From Anadara kagoshimensis (Eukaryota > Mollusca > Bivalvia > Arcoida > Arcidae), in contig CM037870.1 of NCBI GenBank assembly GCA_021292105.1, positions 25,783,916-25,847,915 of the forward strand: a stretch of 64,000 bases of DNA, given 5' to 3'. A program made the position numbers and the translations under genes. Shown here one piece after another: positions 1 to 10,610 of this stretch. The notes beneath the pieces are model-generated. The model saw nothing but the letters and a program-made list of their open reading frames with translations, made no database searches and was not told the DNA's origin. Positions within the stretch are counted from its first letter, which is position 1. The number at the start of each line of letters is the position of its first letter.

Positions 1-750
1 TAGTCCTTAAGACTTCCCTTTAGATCATTTGGCCATCTATGTAAGCCCTCTGCTTTGATGTAGAGGTTTTTATAACCATTAAAGAAAACAGAAAAAATTA
101 CGTTTGGAGGTGATTTGAATTTGACAGTAAGCAGGATGACAACAAATTATCAAGGGACATTTTATCTAAATCCCTAAAAAATTGTTCAGGGTTATTTTGA
201 AATTTACAAAGCCATTTTGTTAGTACTCTTAAATTTCATGGTTAATTATGAATTTATTTGTTATCTCGGATAACAACAATATAAATGATGAAATTATTGT
301 TTATTTTTAATAGCAGTGTTTCTAGAATGCAAGAAATAGAATGCTTGATCATGTTATTAGTCTGAATTTTTCACTGAAAAGCAGAAATATCTAACAAAGA
401 CCAGATCAGAATTTTTACTAATTTTAACTAGATCTTTGTTTCTTTTGATGCAGCATTCTTGGGAGAAGTAATAATCTATGTGCAAATATGTTGGCATTTT
501 TATGGCTCCTGTATTAGTGTAATTGACTGTTGAAGTTTTGTAGGAGGTATTGGACAAATACTCAGATGAACGTTAAGGCCCATTGGACTCTTTGTTTTTA
601 ATTATGAATTTATGCATAACTTTAATATGGCAGTGTTAATGGTGTCATTATTATTATTATTTACTTTAGCAATGTTTGTAGTATGAAAGAAATAAAATGC
701 TTGATAAACTGAATATTTCTTCTCACTGAAATACCTAAAGGTTTACCAAG
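1..750. repeat. AT-rich intergenic DNA with a diverged direct duplication
   Basis: No gene is seen. About 170 bp around 235-420 is echoed by 592-760: both copies pass through TTAATTATGAATTTAT, a run like GCAGTGTT, then AAGAAATA(G/A)AATGCTTGAT, and end near an ACC(A/T)GG. The copies are offset by about 355 bp and are clearly diverged. No transposase or terminal inverted repeat was recognised. Confidence 0.4.
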
Positions 751-754
751 GACC

Positions 755-845
755 TGGCCCCGGTTTCACAATCATTCCTTCGCTAAGATTTTCCTTAACT
801 TAAGTCTTGCAAAATTTCAGTTCTTTATAATTTTGTTAATTGTTA
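755..845 (+). mobile_element. MITE fragment, CACAATCATTCCTT family
   Basis: One end of a palindromic element seen more completely at 23784-24037 and 21552-21830. The fragment reads CCCCGGTTTCACAATCATTCC, then AAGATTTTCCTTAACTTAA. The opposite arm is not recognisable nearby. The family is non-coding and presumably mobilised in trans. Confidence 0.55.
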
Positions 846-1394
846 ATAAATTGAGGAATTTAAGGTGTAATTTTTGTACAGCGTGAGCAAAGCGAACCTG
901 TACTTTGTCATCGCTTTCTTCCAAGATATCGAGCTTCTTTGCTATGAAATTATAAGATATGAGTACACTTGGAAATAGTGCGCCTGATAAATGAGCGTGA
1001 AAGAAGTATATCTGTTTTATCGTGAGATATGTATTCTGAGACGGGTAATGCATTTAGTTACATGTGCACATTTGGAATAAATTTTCGGAATACATTTCAG
1101 AATCTAGTAAAATATTGCGACGGGATGCATCTAATAATTTCTGCAATTTGGCGAACTGATCTCATGTTTACGATAAAAAGTAGTTCGAGAAGTTTGCGTC
1201 CTACGATGTAAAATCATAACTTTTTAAGAAATGAACATCAACGGCAGGTTGTTTAATTAATTCTTCGTGAAATCTACGGAAATTTAAATTTATTTTGAAG
1301 GTTATGATAACGTATTTTAATGTTAAGGCAATTGTGTCATATTTTAAAATGTTTATCGATTAGATTTTACTTTCGTGAAAGGGAGATAATTCGT

Positions 1395-1765
1395 ACAGTG
1401 CTGTATGCAAATTTTATATACAGTCGTTTTACCAGTTCCGAACAGGGTTTCATATCCACAAGCAGAGGAAATAAAATTTATGTGGTGTAATAATACAAAT
1501 ATTTACTGATTCCAAAATATCGACACCTGTCCTCAAAAACACGTGGTAGTATGTTTTCTTGAAAGATCACGATTTGTTTACATCGTTAAACTAGGTCACC
1601 AACAATCTGTCGTACATTTAGGAAGCGGTTGAAGAAACAGCAAATTGAGAAAGTTATTTTGCGATTCCTTTAATTGAACGGGATTGAAATTTTAGATTAT
1701 TCGGTAGTAAAAATTCGGAACTGGTAAAACAACTAAATGATCCAGTTATGCATACAACCGCTAGA
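1395..1765. repeat. Inverted repeat, likely old palindromic element
   Basis: GTTTTACCAGTTCCGAA near 1426-1443 is matched in inverted orientation by TTCGGAACTGGTAAAAC near 1715-1731. Outside these perfect 17-bp arms, TGTATGCA also recurs in mirrored position (near 1402 and 1750). The interior is AT-rich and non-coding. This looks like a decayed MITE, but the true ends are uncertain. Confidence 0.45.
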
Positions 1766-1997
1766 ATGTACATAGCGACGGTAGGATCTGCAAAACTCTA
1801 CTTTCTCTCTATCCGAAATGACAAAACGATCGGGTACAACTTTTTTAAATTTTAGTTACCGATTGTCTTTTTCATATATTTATGAAATTAATTTTTTCTA
1901 CCATTTAATTCAGCAATACATGGTTTGGTACATAAAAATTTGTTTCTTTTTCCAAAAAAAAACCCATCCGTCGGATTATATGCATAGATCAACGACA

Positions 1998-2016
1998 CCC
2001 CCCCCCCCCCCCCCCC
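1998..2016. repeat. Poly-C tract
   Basis: About 19 consecutive C bases in an otherwise AT-rich intergenic region. Length may be affected by assembly or polymerase slippage. Confidence 0.9.
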
Positions 2017-2189
2017 GAATTTTCGGTTATATTCTGTCTTGCCACAACACAATTTTCCCAACTACGCTGTACAGCAGCACGACAGTGCTATGTTTTAAGA
2101 TCACCTCTAGATTGAAACATTTGCTTTTAGTTTTGACAAAATATTCATAGGTAGTTCCAAAGAGAGATTACCAACATTTGTTAAATTTA

Positions 2190-2320
2190 AGTTAAGGAAA
2201 ATCTTTACCAAAACAAACACTTAACAATAAAAAAGTACCTAAATGGCAACCTTGTGCACTGAAAATGTAACGATCTGGACAAATAATTAAGATAAAGATT
2301 GGTCAGCCTAAAGCTGGTTT
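2190..2320 (+). repeat. Dispersed repeat shared with 20955-21060
   Basis: Contains AAAAAAGTACCTAAATGGCA and GATTGGTCAGCCT. The same strings occur in inverted orientation around 20960-21060, where the plus strand reads AGGCTGACCAATC and TGCCATTTAGGTACTTTTTT. It is an unclassified interspersed repeat with no coding capacity seen. Confidence 0.55.
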
Positions 2321-2844
2321 TGGATAGAAACTTTTGTTTCAAAAGAATTGACAATACACGAGCATAATTTAATATCTCATTACAATCAGGGGGCCTTAAT
2401 GGTCACCAAGTAGTCTAAAGCACGAATGACAGGACTTTCACTGCCTGAGTTTGAAATCGCTTCGAAACTAAACCGGAAGTTTGTCCAAACATATCACAGC
2501 CAGTGTAGAATCAACACAGTGGTGATAGCGCTAGGTCACGGATCCAAACATATTGCATATCATGACTCTTAACAGGGTGTTGTTCCTGCATGTGCATCAC
2601 GGGGGAAATGCGTATAGCGTAAAAGTAGAAATTTGATGAAGTTAATCTAAAAATTTAAAATGTACATTGATGGAAGTTTTCGGAAATTTTAAGGAACTGT
2701 GAAGCCAGGGCCTGTGTTAACACTGCAATTCATAACACTTTACATTCATTTGAGATTGACGGTAAGTCTAAATGCTGTACATACGAGAGAGAAAGTCACG
2801 GGATCCTTCGAAATAGACCTTAAAGCCCGATATCAAAGAACCCT

Positions 2845-2965
2845 AACTGCACATCGCACCGAACGTACTACAAAGATAAAAAATTCGTCCACTTCACCTA
2901 TAGATGGTGACGTCTCGATACAAGTAAAATAGTCTTGACTAGAACTTAACCCCATCCCCCATTAA
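2845..2965 (+). mobile_element. SINE tail fragment (SINE family 1)
   Basis: Matches the 3' part of the SINE at 8620-8947: CACCTATAGATGGTGACGTC, TCGATACAAGTAAAATAGTC, TTGACTAGAAC, then short ATCA repeats. The tRNA-like head is missing. Confidence 0.6.
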
Positions 2966-3288
2966 ATCAATCAATCAACTTAGGGTTCCGCAGTGTATAT
3001 ACAAAGAGAGACAACTCTAGTGCCCCTTTTCAACACTAGTTTGAAGAAATAAAACGACTTAGTAAGTCAAATGTTACTGGAAACTTTCATGACGTAGTCA
3101 GTCGTCGAATAAACAGCAATAGTGGCTAACTATATTTGTTCACTACAAATTGTTTTTTATCCTTTTCTAATTTCTTTGTGTTTCTGTAAAAAACTTAAAA
3201 ATGAAAAGATATTTTTACCGAGGCAACTCTCATAGTAAGCTACACCTCTGCAAATACGCTATAAGCAGGAGAAGCAGGTATACTATAC

Positions 3289-3434
3289 ATTTATTGCCTT
3301 TGTGTGAGGGAGATATGAACATTTGGTCACCCGCAACAAGTCATATTTCCCGAGGGTGAAACCCGAGGGGAAATGTGAGTTGTTAAGGGTGAACAAATGT
3401 TCATATCTCCCTCACACAAAGGCAATAAATTGTT
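3289..3434. mobile_element. Palindromic MITE, about 145 bp
   Basis: Near-perfect inverted repeat. The left arm begins ATTTATTGCCTTTGTGTGAG and runs through GGGAGATATGAACATTTG. The right arm is its reverse complement, ending CTCACACAAAGGCAATAAAT. Stem length is about 45 bp with a GC-richer loop containing CCCGAGG. It would fold into a long hairpin. No coding capacity. Confidence 0.8.
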
Positions 3435-3829
3435 TATTATACCGAAAGATAACCATGGTAATAAGAAAGACAGAAAGAAAGAAAATATTTCAAAAAAGAC
3501 AACTTGAAAACATCAGTCCCTCTCCGATTCATTGCTTTTTCTCCTATCGGAACTCATCGGAGGCAAACGCTAGAACGTTGTGACCGAGTCTCCATCGATG
3601 ACGTCATATCATTGTTACGTCATGGTGAGTTCCGAAGAGGTGGGATATGATGTTTTCAGAGGGATACACGATGTTTTCTCCAATCTGATCACATGATCCA
3701 ACGATCCAATCAAATTACAGATAGTATCGTATTTTTCTAATGAGGTATAATAATAGTACTTCTGCATAGTTGACAATAGAAAAAATTTAGCCATCGCTAT
3801 TGTCAAACGACTTCAACTGTAGCCTTTTC

Positions 3830-4170
3830 TGAGGTATAAGGCTAAATATGAACAACCAGTCGTATCTTTTATTTCAAGCTCACTGAAATAGATGGCATTT
3901 ACACTATCTCCAAATTTAGTATTGTTAATAGATATAACGCCATCAATATATCTGTATGCATGATTTGGCGACAATCTCGTCTGGGATTTAACAAGGTTTT
4001 GCATAGAATAAAAGACACAGATCGGTAAGCAATGGTTCACAGTTTGTGCCAATTGGTATTCCGATTACTTGTTGGAAAATTATATTACCAAACACAATAA
4101 ATATGTCTATCAAATATTCTAACATTTTGTTGGTGGTATCTTCAGTATTTTTGTTTGGAGTCTGTATGAT
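3830..4170 (-). pseudogene. Penelope-like reverse transcriptase relic
   Basis: Two overlapping minus-strand frames resemble consecutive parts of a Penelope-type reverse transcriptase. The first contains FQQVIGIPIGTNCEPLL, equivalent to the usual VGIPMGTNCAPLLADL region. The second contains YRYIDGVISINNTKFGDSV and ELEIKDTT, equivalent to the FRYIDDVLSLNNSKFGD catalytic region. The frame changes between them, and the second Asp of the YIDD box is replaced by Gly (YIDG). It is therefore a dead fragment of about 110 codons. The family assignment rests on remembered motif similarity. Confidence 0.75.
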
Positions 4171-4183
4171 GCTAGAGATACCA

Positions 4184-4450
4184 CTGCGGTAGCTCATTTA
4201 GTAGAGTGCTCGCTCCATAAGTGGGAGGCCGTGGGTTCGAACCCCTGCCGGTTCTGACCCAAGACTTGAAAGTGGGTAGTGACTGTTCTTTCGCCAAGCA
4301 CTCGGCATTATGAAAGAACCCTGCTGTATAATGCCATCAGCGCAACGCACAGGCAAAATTTCTGTATTTCGCCCTTAGCTGGCGACGTCTCGATATAAGT
4401 GAAATATTCTTGACTGGGACAATAAACACCATTACTCACTCACTCACTGT
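4184..4450 (+). mobile_element. tRNA-derived SINE, family 1
   Basis: The tRNA-like head has an A box near GCGGTAGCTCATTTAGTAGA and a B box GGGTTCGAACCCC. The body then reads TGACCCAAGACTTGAAAGTG, and the tail TGGCGACGTCTCGATATAAG, TTGACTGGGAC, ACTCACTCACTCAC. Compared with 8620-8947 it lacks an internal block carrying the GTCACGGTTCTTTCGG segment. Transcription would be by RNA polymerase III from the internal boxes. Confidence 0.85.
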
Positions 4451-4675
4451 ATGGTGCTAGACAAAGTAACCAGAGACCTTATTTAATACCAAATATTTGT
4501 ATCTTGGCTTACCATTTAAGTAAAATAATTTGTTTCAGACGGAACTAGGCATAGGGCCCTGCATTGTACATCATACATGGGCGACAACTCTAGCGTCCAT
4601 AGAACTATTTATTAACAGTAACCGCTTTTGTTCTAAGCTACGCCAATTATTTCCGAATCCTCTATACTGTTTCAG

Positions 4676-5010
4676 CGCTCATCTGAGCCAAAGCCTCGAG
4701 TGAGCTTTTCTGATCAAAATTTGTCAGTAGCCTAGTTGTTGTCATCAGTGTCGTCTGCAACGTAAATTTTTACATTTTCAACTTCTCTTAAACTACCGGA
4801 CAGATTTCAATGAAACTTGGTCACAAGCATACACGCCGCATATATATATCGCTACCAAATCTAGACCAGTGTGGCATATCAGTACAAAAAATTCAAAAGT
4901 CTCTGAAAGCGATAAAAATGAGAGCCTTGAAAAATTCTAATTCTCCTCCTCCCGGGTTGTTTTCATTTTTTATGGATGATGATATACCGCTTGAAAGTTG
5001 TCGTAAAGAG
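4676..5010 (-). mobile_element. Partial hairpin-ended element, same family as 39784-41594
   Basis: Begins CTCATCTGAGCCAAAGCCTC, then GAGTGAGCTTTTCTGATCA. This is the reverse complement of the terminal hairpin at 41555-41594. It continues with the family's CAACTTCTCTTAAACTACCG-like segment. Only one end is present; the tandem core and the opposite terminus are absent. Confidence 0.65.
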
Positions 5011-5124
5011 CGTGAGTAACAACATTCTACCCTTTGAAAACGAACCAAGGACATTTACATTTGAAACATAATGAGGAATAGACAACATGGACACACAGAA
5101 AAAATTATTGCTGGAAAACTCATA

Positions 5125-5397
5125 CCCAAGACAACTCTCACTCATGCGACGCGTACCCAACCCGAGACAACTCGTACCCAAGACAACTGTCACTCATGCG
5201 ACGCGTACCCAACCCGAGACAACTCGTACCCAAGACAACTCTCACTCATGCGACGCATACTCAACCCGAGACAACTCGTACCCAAGACACGTCTCACTCA
5301 TGCGACGCGTACCCAACCCGAGACAACTCGTAACCAAGACAACTCTCACTCATGCGACGCCGGCGTACCCAACCCGCGACAACTCGTAACCACAATT
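5125..5397. repeat. 52-bp minisatellite, about 5 units
   Basis: CTCATGCGACGC recurs at 5141, 5193, 5245, 5297 and 5349, an exact 52-bp period. Each unit also carries ACCCAACCCGAGACAACTCG and CCAAGACAACTC. The array is GC-richer than its surroundings. Long open frames over it are a by-product of stop-free repeats. A diverged inverted remnant (TGGGTATGAGTAGTC and similar) lies near 5740-5800. Confidence 0.9.
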
Positions 5398-5443
5398 TTA
5401 AGAAATTAAGATATTTTTCAAACTTACTACTAATTTCTTCTTT

Positions 5444-5446
<3 letters not shown>

Positions 5447-5508
<62 letters not shown>

Positions 5509-5520
5509 GTCACACACACA
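5447..5520. repeat. (CA)n microsatellite
   Basis: Dinucleotide CA tract with one interruption near 5478 and a CCGT break near 5507. It directly follows the 52-bp minisatellite and a short AT spacer. Confidence 0.95.
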
Positions 5521-6680
5521 TCAAAGCTTACAACAATTTATTTGACAAACCTGAAGGGAAGTAAGTGCATGTCCTTGGTTGATAAATACACTGGTAAATA
5601 ATTATGGTCGGGGTTTACTAAGGTCTTATAACTTTTAAATTGTTAAAATAATTTAAAAATAAAACAATGATTTTAATTTTCTTAGATTAAAAATAAATCC
5701 GTCATTTTTTAATCATATTGTTTTCTTGGGTATCAGTGTCTTTTGGGTATGAGTAGTCTTGTAACGGATACGAGTTGACCTGGGTATGACTTGTCTTGAA
5801 AACTGGGCAGTTGAATTAATGTCAATGTCATGTGCTACTTTTAATTTTTTTTCTGAAATACATGTAATACATTAAAAAGTAACACATGGCACCAAGAGTG
5901 ACAAAACAAAAACACACGTGGTTAGTTTCATAATATAGTCATGGTGTGTGTGTGTGATTCTTTTTCCTTATGGAACATAAAAGAATCCATAACACCACCC
6001 CACCCCACCCCACCCCCCAAAAAAAAAATAAATAAATAAGAAAAACAGAAAGACGTCTAAGTGATATCAGATGACGTATGATGTTAACCCCAACGTTTAT
6101 GATCTTATTACATCTAATGATATAGACGATGAAACTTAAGTTCTTCTTGGACCTTGAGTTACTAGACAATCTCCACTCTTCTATGATGAGCTGATGAGTT
6201 GCTTCAGGTTCGTTGCTTATGTCATCTCCAGCGAAAGCCTGGTCGAGCATAGCCTGTTAAACCATTAATACAAACAATTTCTTGTAAATATGTTTAGTTA
6301 GATTTAATTTTTAACTGTTGTTTATACGTTTGTGTTACATAATTACATATAATTAGTATTATTATGTAATCTCTACATACAGAGGAAATAAATAAAGACT
6401 AAATGAATGAACGTAAGTTTTGTAAGATTTCTGTTGTTTTCCTCTGAATGTGTCAACAAGTGCTGACTTACAACAAAGATAACATTTTACACAAGGGTTA
6501 GGCCACGCCATGCATTCTATATTGTATAGAATGCCATGATAATAACTCTAACCTTGAATTAATGTAAACTTGTTTATTTTCTTTAAAATTAACCCACATG
6601 ACAAATAATTAACCATCAACATTTTACATGTATGACGGCATTTATTTTACAGTCCTGTATCCTGCAGCTGAATCCGGTAT
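5521..6680. other. AT-rich intergenic stretch
   Basis: Apart from the doubtful exon at 5939-6252, nothing is recognised here. It contains short A/T-rich homopolymers and a C/A-rich purine tract near 5995-6025. Confidence 0.5.
5939..6252 (-). CDS. Possible orphan exon or open frame, unrecognised
   Basis: On the minus strand, GGTTTAACAG at about 6263-6254 is a plausible 3' splice site. It is followed by an open frame starting AMLDQAFAGDDISNEPEA and continuing with TEEW-like acidic and polar residues (IIEEWRLSSNSRSKKN). After about 40 codons the frame runs into low-complexity poly-purine and CA sequence, so any real coding part would be about 6252-6130. I do not recognise the protein, the only nearby donor (AAG/GTCC) is weak, and no partner exon was found. 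Confidence 0.15.
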
Positions 6681-6689
6681 CCCTGTACC

Positions 6690-6872
6690 TGTTTTTGTGT
6701 AGTCAAACATGTCTATTATTACCCTTAGGGAATCAGTAAAAGTTACCTTTATAGACAGGTGACCCTTATATACAGGTTCAAATAACATATCCAATCTGAA
6801 TAAAATTCTACTGTCCTTTAAAACCAGGTGTTCCTTATATAGATGTGACCTTTAAAGCACGTTTAACTGTGT
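6690..6872 (+). mobile_element. CAGTCAAACCTG-type MITE, diverged copy
   Basis: Follows the layout of the better copy at 16227-16398. It starts AGTCAAACATGTCTAT, has TTATAGACAGGTGACCC and TATACAGGTTCAAATAA in the middle, and ends CACGTTTAACTG. The terminal inverted repeats are decayed. Confidence 0.7.
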
Positions 6873-7065
6873 TGTCTTTTACATAGTTAGTTAGTTTTCT
6901 GAATGAATGTCATATTATAATTTTTTGTATTTCGTTCAGAAAGATGCATAATATGACAACTCACCTTTGTGCGATTTGTTTCATATCAGATTTCTGTCAG
7001 CTTGTCAAATATCCGTTTTTCTTTAATCAAAATTACCACTTGCCAATTAATATGATGTTATGTTA

Positions 7066-7096
7066 AGTTTATTTATTTATTTATTTATTTATTTGT
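7066..7096. repeat. (TTTA)n microsatellite
   Basis: About seven tandem TTTA units, next to GTTGCGGCCCTTTGTTCC, a sequence often adjoining such tails in invertebrate repeats. Confidence 0.9.
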
Positions 7097-7388
7097 TGCG
7101 GCCCTTTGTTCCAAAGGAATTCAAAGACATAATGAAAAAAAATCTATGTTGTTTCGTTTTACATGTAGAAAAAGCAAACTTGTAGATTTTTCAACTGTTT
7201 CTAATACCATCCCAATCCCAATCATTGAGACAAGACGTATTAATGGAAAGTCCGGATTCCGTCATCGCCCACGCTACTTGGAATTTTACGATTTGTGGTT
7301 TCTTTGACCTAGTTCATATTCACATTACTCACAATCATATAATAATATAACAAAAAATACGCAATACGTCTATGTTGTTAAATAGTGC

Positions 7389-7604
7389 CCCGTTTCGCAA
7401 TAATGTCTTTACTAAGGTTTAAATGAAATCTTAATAATTATGTTACTTTTCAAGCTATTCGTGAAATTTAGGTGTCATTTCGTAAATCATTTTAAGCACA
7501 TTACATCTATATTTCTAATTTTGTTTTAAATTTTGTATTCGTAGGACCGTAAAATGAAGTCAAAATTTTTCTGATTTAAGTTAACATTTTGTGAAACTGG
7601 ACCC
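7389..7604 (+). mobile_element. MITE, CACAATCATTCCTT family, diverged
   Basis: Left end CCCCGTTTCGCAATAATGTC, right end TTAACATTTTGTGAAACTGG. These are imperfect inverted arms like those at 23784-24037. The interior is AT-rich with no coding content. Confidence 0.6.
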
Positions 7605-7649
7605 AGGGGGCAAAGCGCGCGTTTACGAATCGCAGTCCCTTTCATCGCT

Positions 7650-7815
7650 TCAGTTCGAATGATCAAATCCAACTCGGGAACAGTTCCTAATGTAAGAAAG
7701 TTTGTCAGTTCGATGGCAAAGGTCGCTGTTTTTTCAAGACTCTCCGGTGTCTCCTACCATTCCCCAACTCATGGCCTCGATATAAGTTTAAAAAATCTTG
7801 GTTTGGGCGTTAAAC
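7650..7815 (+). mobile_element. SINE family 2 fragment
   Basis: Contains AAGAAAGTTTGTCAGTTCG, GACTCTCCGGTGTCTCCTAC, a CCTCGATATAAG segment and GGGCGTTAAACAAC. These follow the order of the family 2 body at 28800-29037. The tRNA-like head is poorly preserved. Confidence 0.55.
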
Positions 7816-8127
7816 AACATTAGGCATACCTAGTACTCCGCTACACTCCCCGCTTTACGAATCATAATTGTGCAAATTTTGCACAGATGATACTGACATG
7901 AGTGGTGGTGCTGTTTAAGTAAGGTCTGACCGGTGATGGTCGAGGCCAGAACCCGAGTTCTTAAACATTATCTGTCAACATCTTAAACTTTTAATACGGC
8001 ACTTAAAATTAACAACGGTTAATGAACGTAAATTATGAGTACAGGTCGATGGCATTGCCCGACTCCATGTAATATGTTGTTTGTTTTCATACCACATTTC
8101 AGACAACATCATAATGGATTCTAGTAT

Positions 8128-8358
8128 ACAGTCCAGCCTGTTTATAAAGGTCATCCAAGGGAACCAGCAAATGTGGCCTTTGTGGGCAGGTGGCCTTTAT
8201 ATACAGGTTCAAATAATATGATCAAAGAACAATTGGGATAACTAATATACAGCCCAACCTGTTTATAAAGGTCATCCAAGGGAACCAGCAAATGTGGCCT
8301 TTATAAGCAGGTGGCCTTATATATATAGAGGTGGCCTTTAAGGTAGGTTGGGCTGCTT
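8128..8358 (+). mobile_element. CAGTC..CCTG MITE with internal duplication
   Basis: Terminal inverted repeats are ACAGTCCAGCCTGTTTATAA and GGTAGGTTGGGCTG. The left half (CTGTTTATAAAGGTCATCC and GGGAACCAGCAAATGTGG) occurs twice, at about 8137 and 8251, so this copy is longer than the 172-bp norm. It is non-coding and belongs to the family whose TA target duplication can be read at 16227-16398. Confidence 0.85.
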
Positions 8359-8619
8359 ATATACATTGATGATTTCAGTGAATTTTGTGCCATTTTAAAA
8401 TGTTTATATACTACTTGATGATATCATAGTATTATTTAAATTAACCTTTTAATATACTGTCGTCATTTAAATACCAATCCTTTAACCTCACGGTGTCCTC
8501 AGTAGATCTAATATGACCTTGTATCATTAAATTGCCATGGCCTGCTAATAAATTTTACTGGGGAGGGGGTGTTAATATTATTTATACTCTTGTTTGGTTG
8601 CACCTTTTGTCATTGTCTA

Positions 8620-8947
8620 CCACTGCGGTAGCTCAATTGGTAGAGTGCCCGCTCCTTAAGTGGGAGGTCGTGAGTTCGATCCCCGACCGGGTCTGACCCA
8701 AGACTACAGTCGGTAGTTGCTGTTCTTTCGCCAAGCACTCGGCATTACGATATGAAAGTCACGGTTCTTTCGGATGGGAACTTAAAATAAATGAGGTCCC
8801 GTGTCACGGTGGTATTGGCACGTTAAAGAACTCTGATGTATAATTCCATCAGCGCAAAATTTCTGCACTTTCGCCAATAGCTGGCGACGTCTCGATATAA
8901 GTGAAATATTATTGACTGGGACATTAAACACCATTACTCAACTCAAC
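8620..8947 (+). mobile_element. Near full-length tRNA-derived SINE, family 1
   Basis: The best copy in the window. The head contains CTGCGGTAGCTCAATTGGTA (A box) and GAGTTCGATCCCC (B box). The middle has TTCTTTCGCCAAGCACTCGG, then GTCACGGTTCTTTCGGATGG and CGTGTCACGGTGG. The tail has GGCGACGTCTCGATATAAG, TGACTGGGACATTAAACACC and ACTCAACTCAAC. The 3' segment is shared by all family 1 copies. No SINE database name is assigned. Confidence 0.9.
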
Positions 8948-9230
8948 CTCCTGTCATTATTTTGTATACATGTTCTTGTCTAATTTGTATGTTACAACAG
9001 TATTATTAAATATTAATATTTTGAAAATTCTGATGAATGTGTCTTCGCGTTGATTAATGGGTACAAAACAATGTCAAGCATGCAGTCCATCATTGAAAAA
9101 CAACTTTTAAACCCACATTGTTTTAAATCTAATGCAATCACAACAATCGTTCAACATTTTATTAGAGGACATATCATTGTAGTTTGTAAATTCTTCCATT
9201 GATTTGAATGTAACAGGAGGCAGGAAACAC

Positions 9231-9378
9231 TTATGATAGACGGAACTTTTTCTGTCGTCAACGGCCCTTTTTATTGACGATATGGGGTCGTTACAACAAA
9301 AAAGGCCATTTTTATTGACGATATGGGGTCGTTACAACAAAAAAGGCCGTTGATGACATAAATTATTCCGTCTATCAT
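9231..9378. mobile_element. Palindromic MITE with 52-bp internal tandem repeat
   Basis: Inverted ends are ATGATAGACGGAA at left and TTCCGTCTATCAT at right, with CGTCAACGGCC and GGCCGTTGATGAC further in. Between them a segment containing TTTTTATTGACGATATGGGG and TCGTTACAACAAAAAAGGCC is present twice. No coding capacity. Confidence 0.8.
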
Positions 9379-9384
9379 ATGGAG

Positions 9385-9515
9385 CGATTGAAAAGGGCTT
9401 TACGTCTCGGTCAAGAATATTTCACTTATATTGCGACGCCGCAAGCTAAGTGTGAAGTGGCAGAAATTTTCGCCTTTGCAGTGCGCTCAGACGGTCATGT
9501 GCAGTGTGTGGGGTC
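9385..9515 (-). mobile_element. SINE family 1 fragment
   Basis: The plus strand reads GGTCAAGAATATTTCACTTA, then TTGCGACGCC, GAAGTGGCAGAAATTTTCGC and CAGTGCGCTC. This is the reverse complement of the SINE family 1 tail and middle. The head is missing. Confidence 0.65.
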
Positions 9516-9705
9516 AATATGTGAACAATTCCACTGAATTAAATATGATTAATCTATATTTTGTTTGTAAACATCACAGTAATGCATCAATACAGCCTAA
9601 TTATCTATGTACACCGTGATCTTTGATCAATTCTCTGTTGGTTTTAACGTAACCTGTAACCTTTACTCCAACACAACAATATAGACTGTTATCAGTACAG
9701 CGGGC

Positions 9706-9905
9706 AAACAACATTGACCTGTCCGCTTGACCTTTTATTTGGAATATTCAATTAGGAGGGCCCAGCCAATATATGGGTAATGTTAGAGTTCCTACTTTTT
9801 GTCATTATGTAGACGAAACATACACGTGTGTCCCCTATACATAAATGTACTGGTCCATAGTAAATTTTTTAATTAATGGTCAAAAGGACAGGTTATTGTT
9901 ATTTG
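9706..9905. mobile_element. MITE, ACATTGACCTGTCCGCTTGACC family
   Basis: Left arm ACATTGACCTGTCCGCTTGA, right arm (imperfect) GGTCAAAAGGACAGGTTATT. Its interior contains CCCCTATACATAAATGTACT. That interior is the uninterrupted form of the site occupied by another MITE at 16227-16398. A further copy lies at 20534-20752. Confidence 0.8.
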
Positions 9906-10204
9906 CTCTTTATCGACATAATGTCGGGCAGGTCCTAGAGGGGCATATCTGACCCGGTGTAGACTAAATTGGGCCTTAGTTCTTATCGTATTCGATATTT
10001 TTCATTGCGGACCTAAATATTATAAAATCGGAATACAATGTCAATTGGAAACATAGTTTTTCATCGACATGATCCCATAGAAAGTCCTAAAATGCTGGCA
10101 CTATCTGACATGTGACAACTGGCCATGGGCCTTAGAAGGGTCCTTTGTTTAAGTGTTTTCATGTGCGTTTTGCGAGATATTAGACGAGTTTCGTTATATA
10201 AGTC

Positions 10205-10330
10205 CTACAGGCTCAAATTTCACAATCACATTCATTAACTAAGCTTTCCCTTAGCCTAAATCTTACAAAATTTAATAATTTTGTTACTTTTTAAGATTTT
10301 CAAAAATTTAAGGTGGTATTTTGAAGACCA
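10205..10330 (+). mobile_element. MITE fragment, CACAATCATTCCTT family
   Basis: Reads TTTCACAATCACATTCATTA, AAGCTTTCCCTTAGCC and TTTTTAAGATTTTCAAAAAT, matching the left half of the copies at 21552 and 23784. Confidence 0.55.
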
Positions 10331-10398
10331 CTTACATCTATTTAGTTGGTCAAAATCGTTTATTTTTCAGTCGTAATTCCGAAAAGATTGCCCAATAA

Positions 10399-10421
10399 CC
10401 CCCCCCCCCCCCCCCCCCCCC
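10399..10421. repeat. Poly-C tract
   Basis: About 23 consecutive C bases, followed by CATTAAAGCTAG and a dispersed repeat with a TCCGTCTGTCTGTCTG motif at about 10440-10610. Confidence 0.9.
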
Positions 10422-10439
10422 ATTAAAGCTAGTTTGAGG

Positions 10440-10610
10440 AAGGTATATAGGAATCACCATGTATGTCCGTCCATCCGTCTGTCTGTCTGCCCGTGCAAAG
10501 TCGCTTTGGACGACTGTCATAAAACTTCACATGTCAAAAAACGTGACATGACCTTGATCCAAGATCATATCGGAAAGGTCAAGGTCACGGGAAACATTAC
10601 ACCCTTGTAG
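10440..10610 (+). repeat. Dispersed repeat with GTCCGTCC-like segment
   Basis: TATGTCCGTCCATCCGTCTG, AAACTTCACATG, ACATGACCTTGATCC and GGTCAAGGTCACGGG form a pattern common to invertebrate interspersed repeats. Similar phrasing occurs at 60120-60290. No coding capacity and no clear ends. Confidence 0.45.

Noticed and set aside
5071-5409. 100-112-codon frames
   Set aside because: They are translations of the 52-bp minisatellite in different frames.
8620-8700. tRNA gene candidate (A and B boxes present)
   Set aside because: The acceptor stem does not pair and the sequence continues into a body and tail shared with at least seven other loci, so it is a SINE head.
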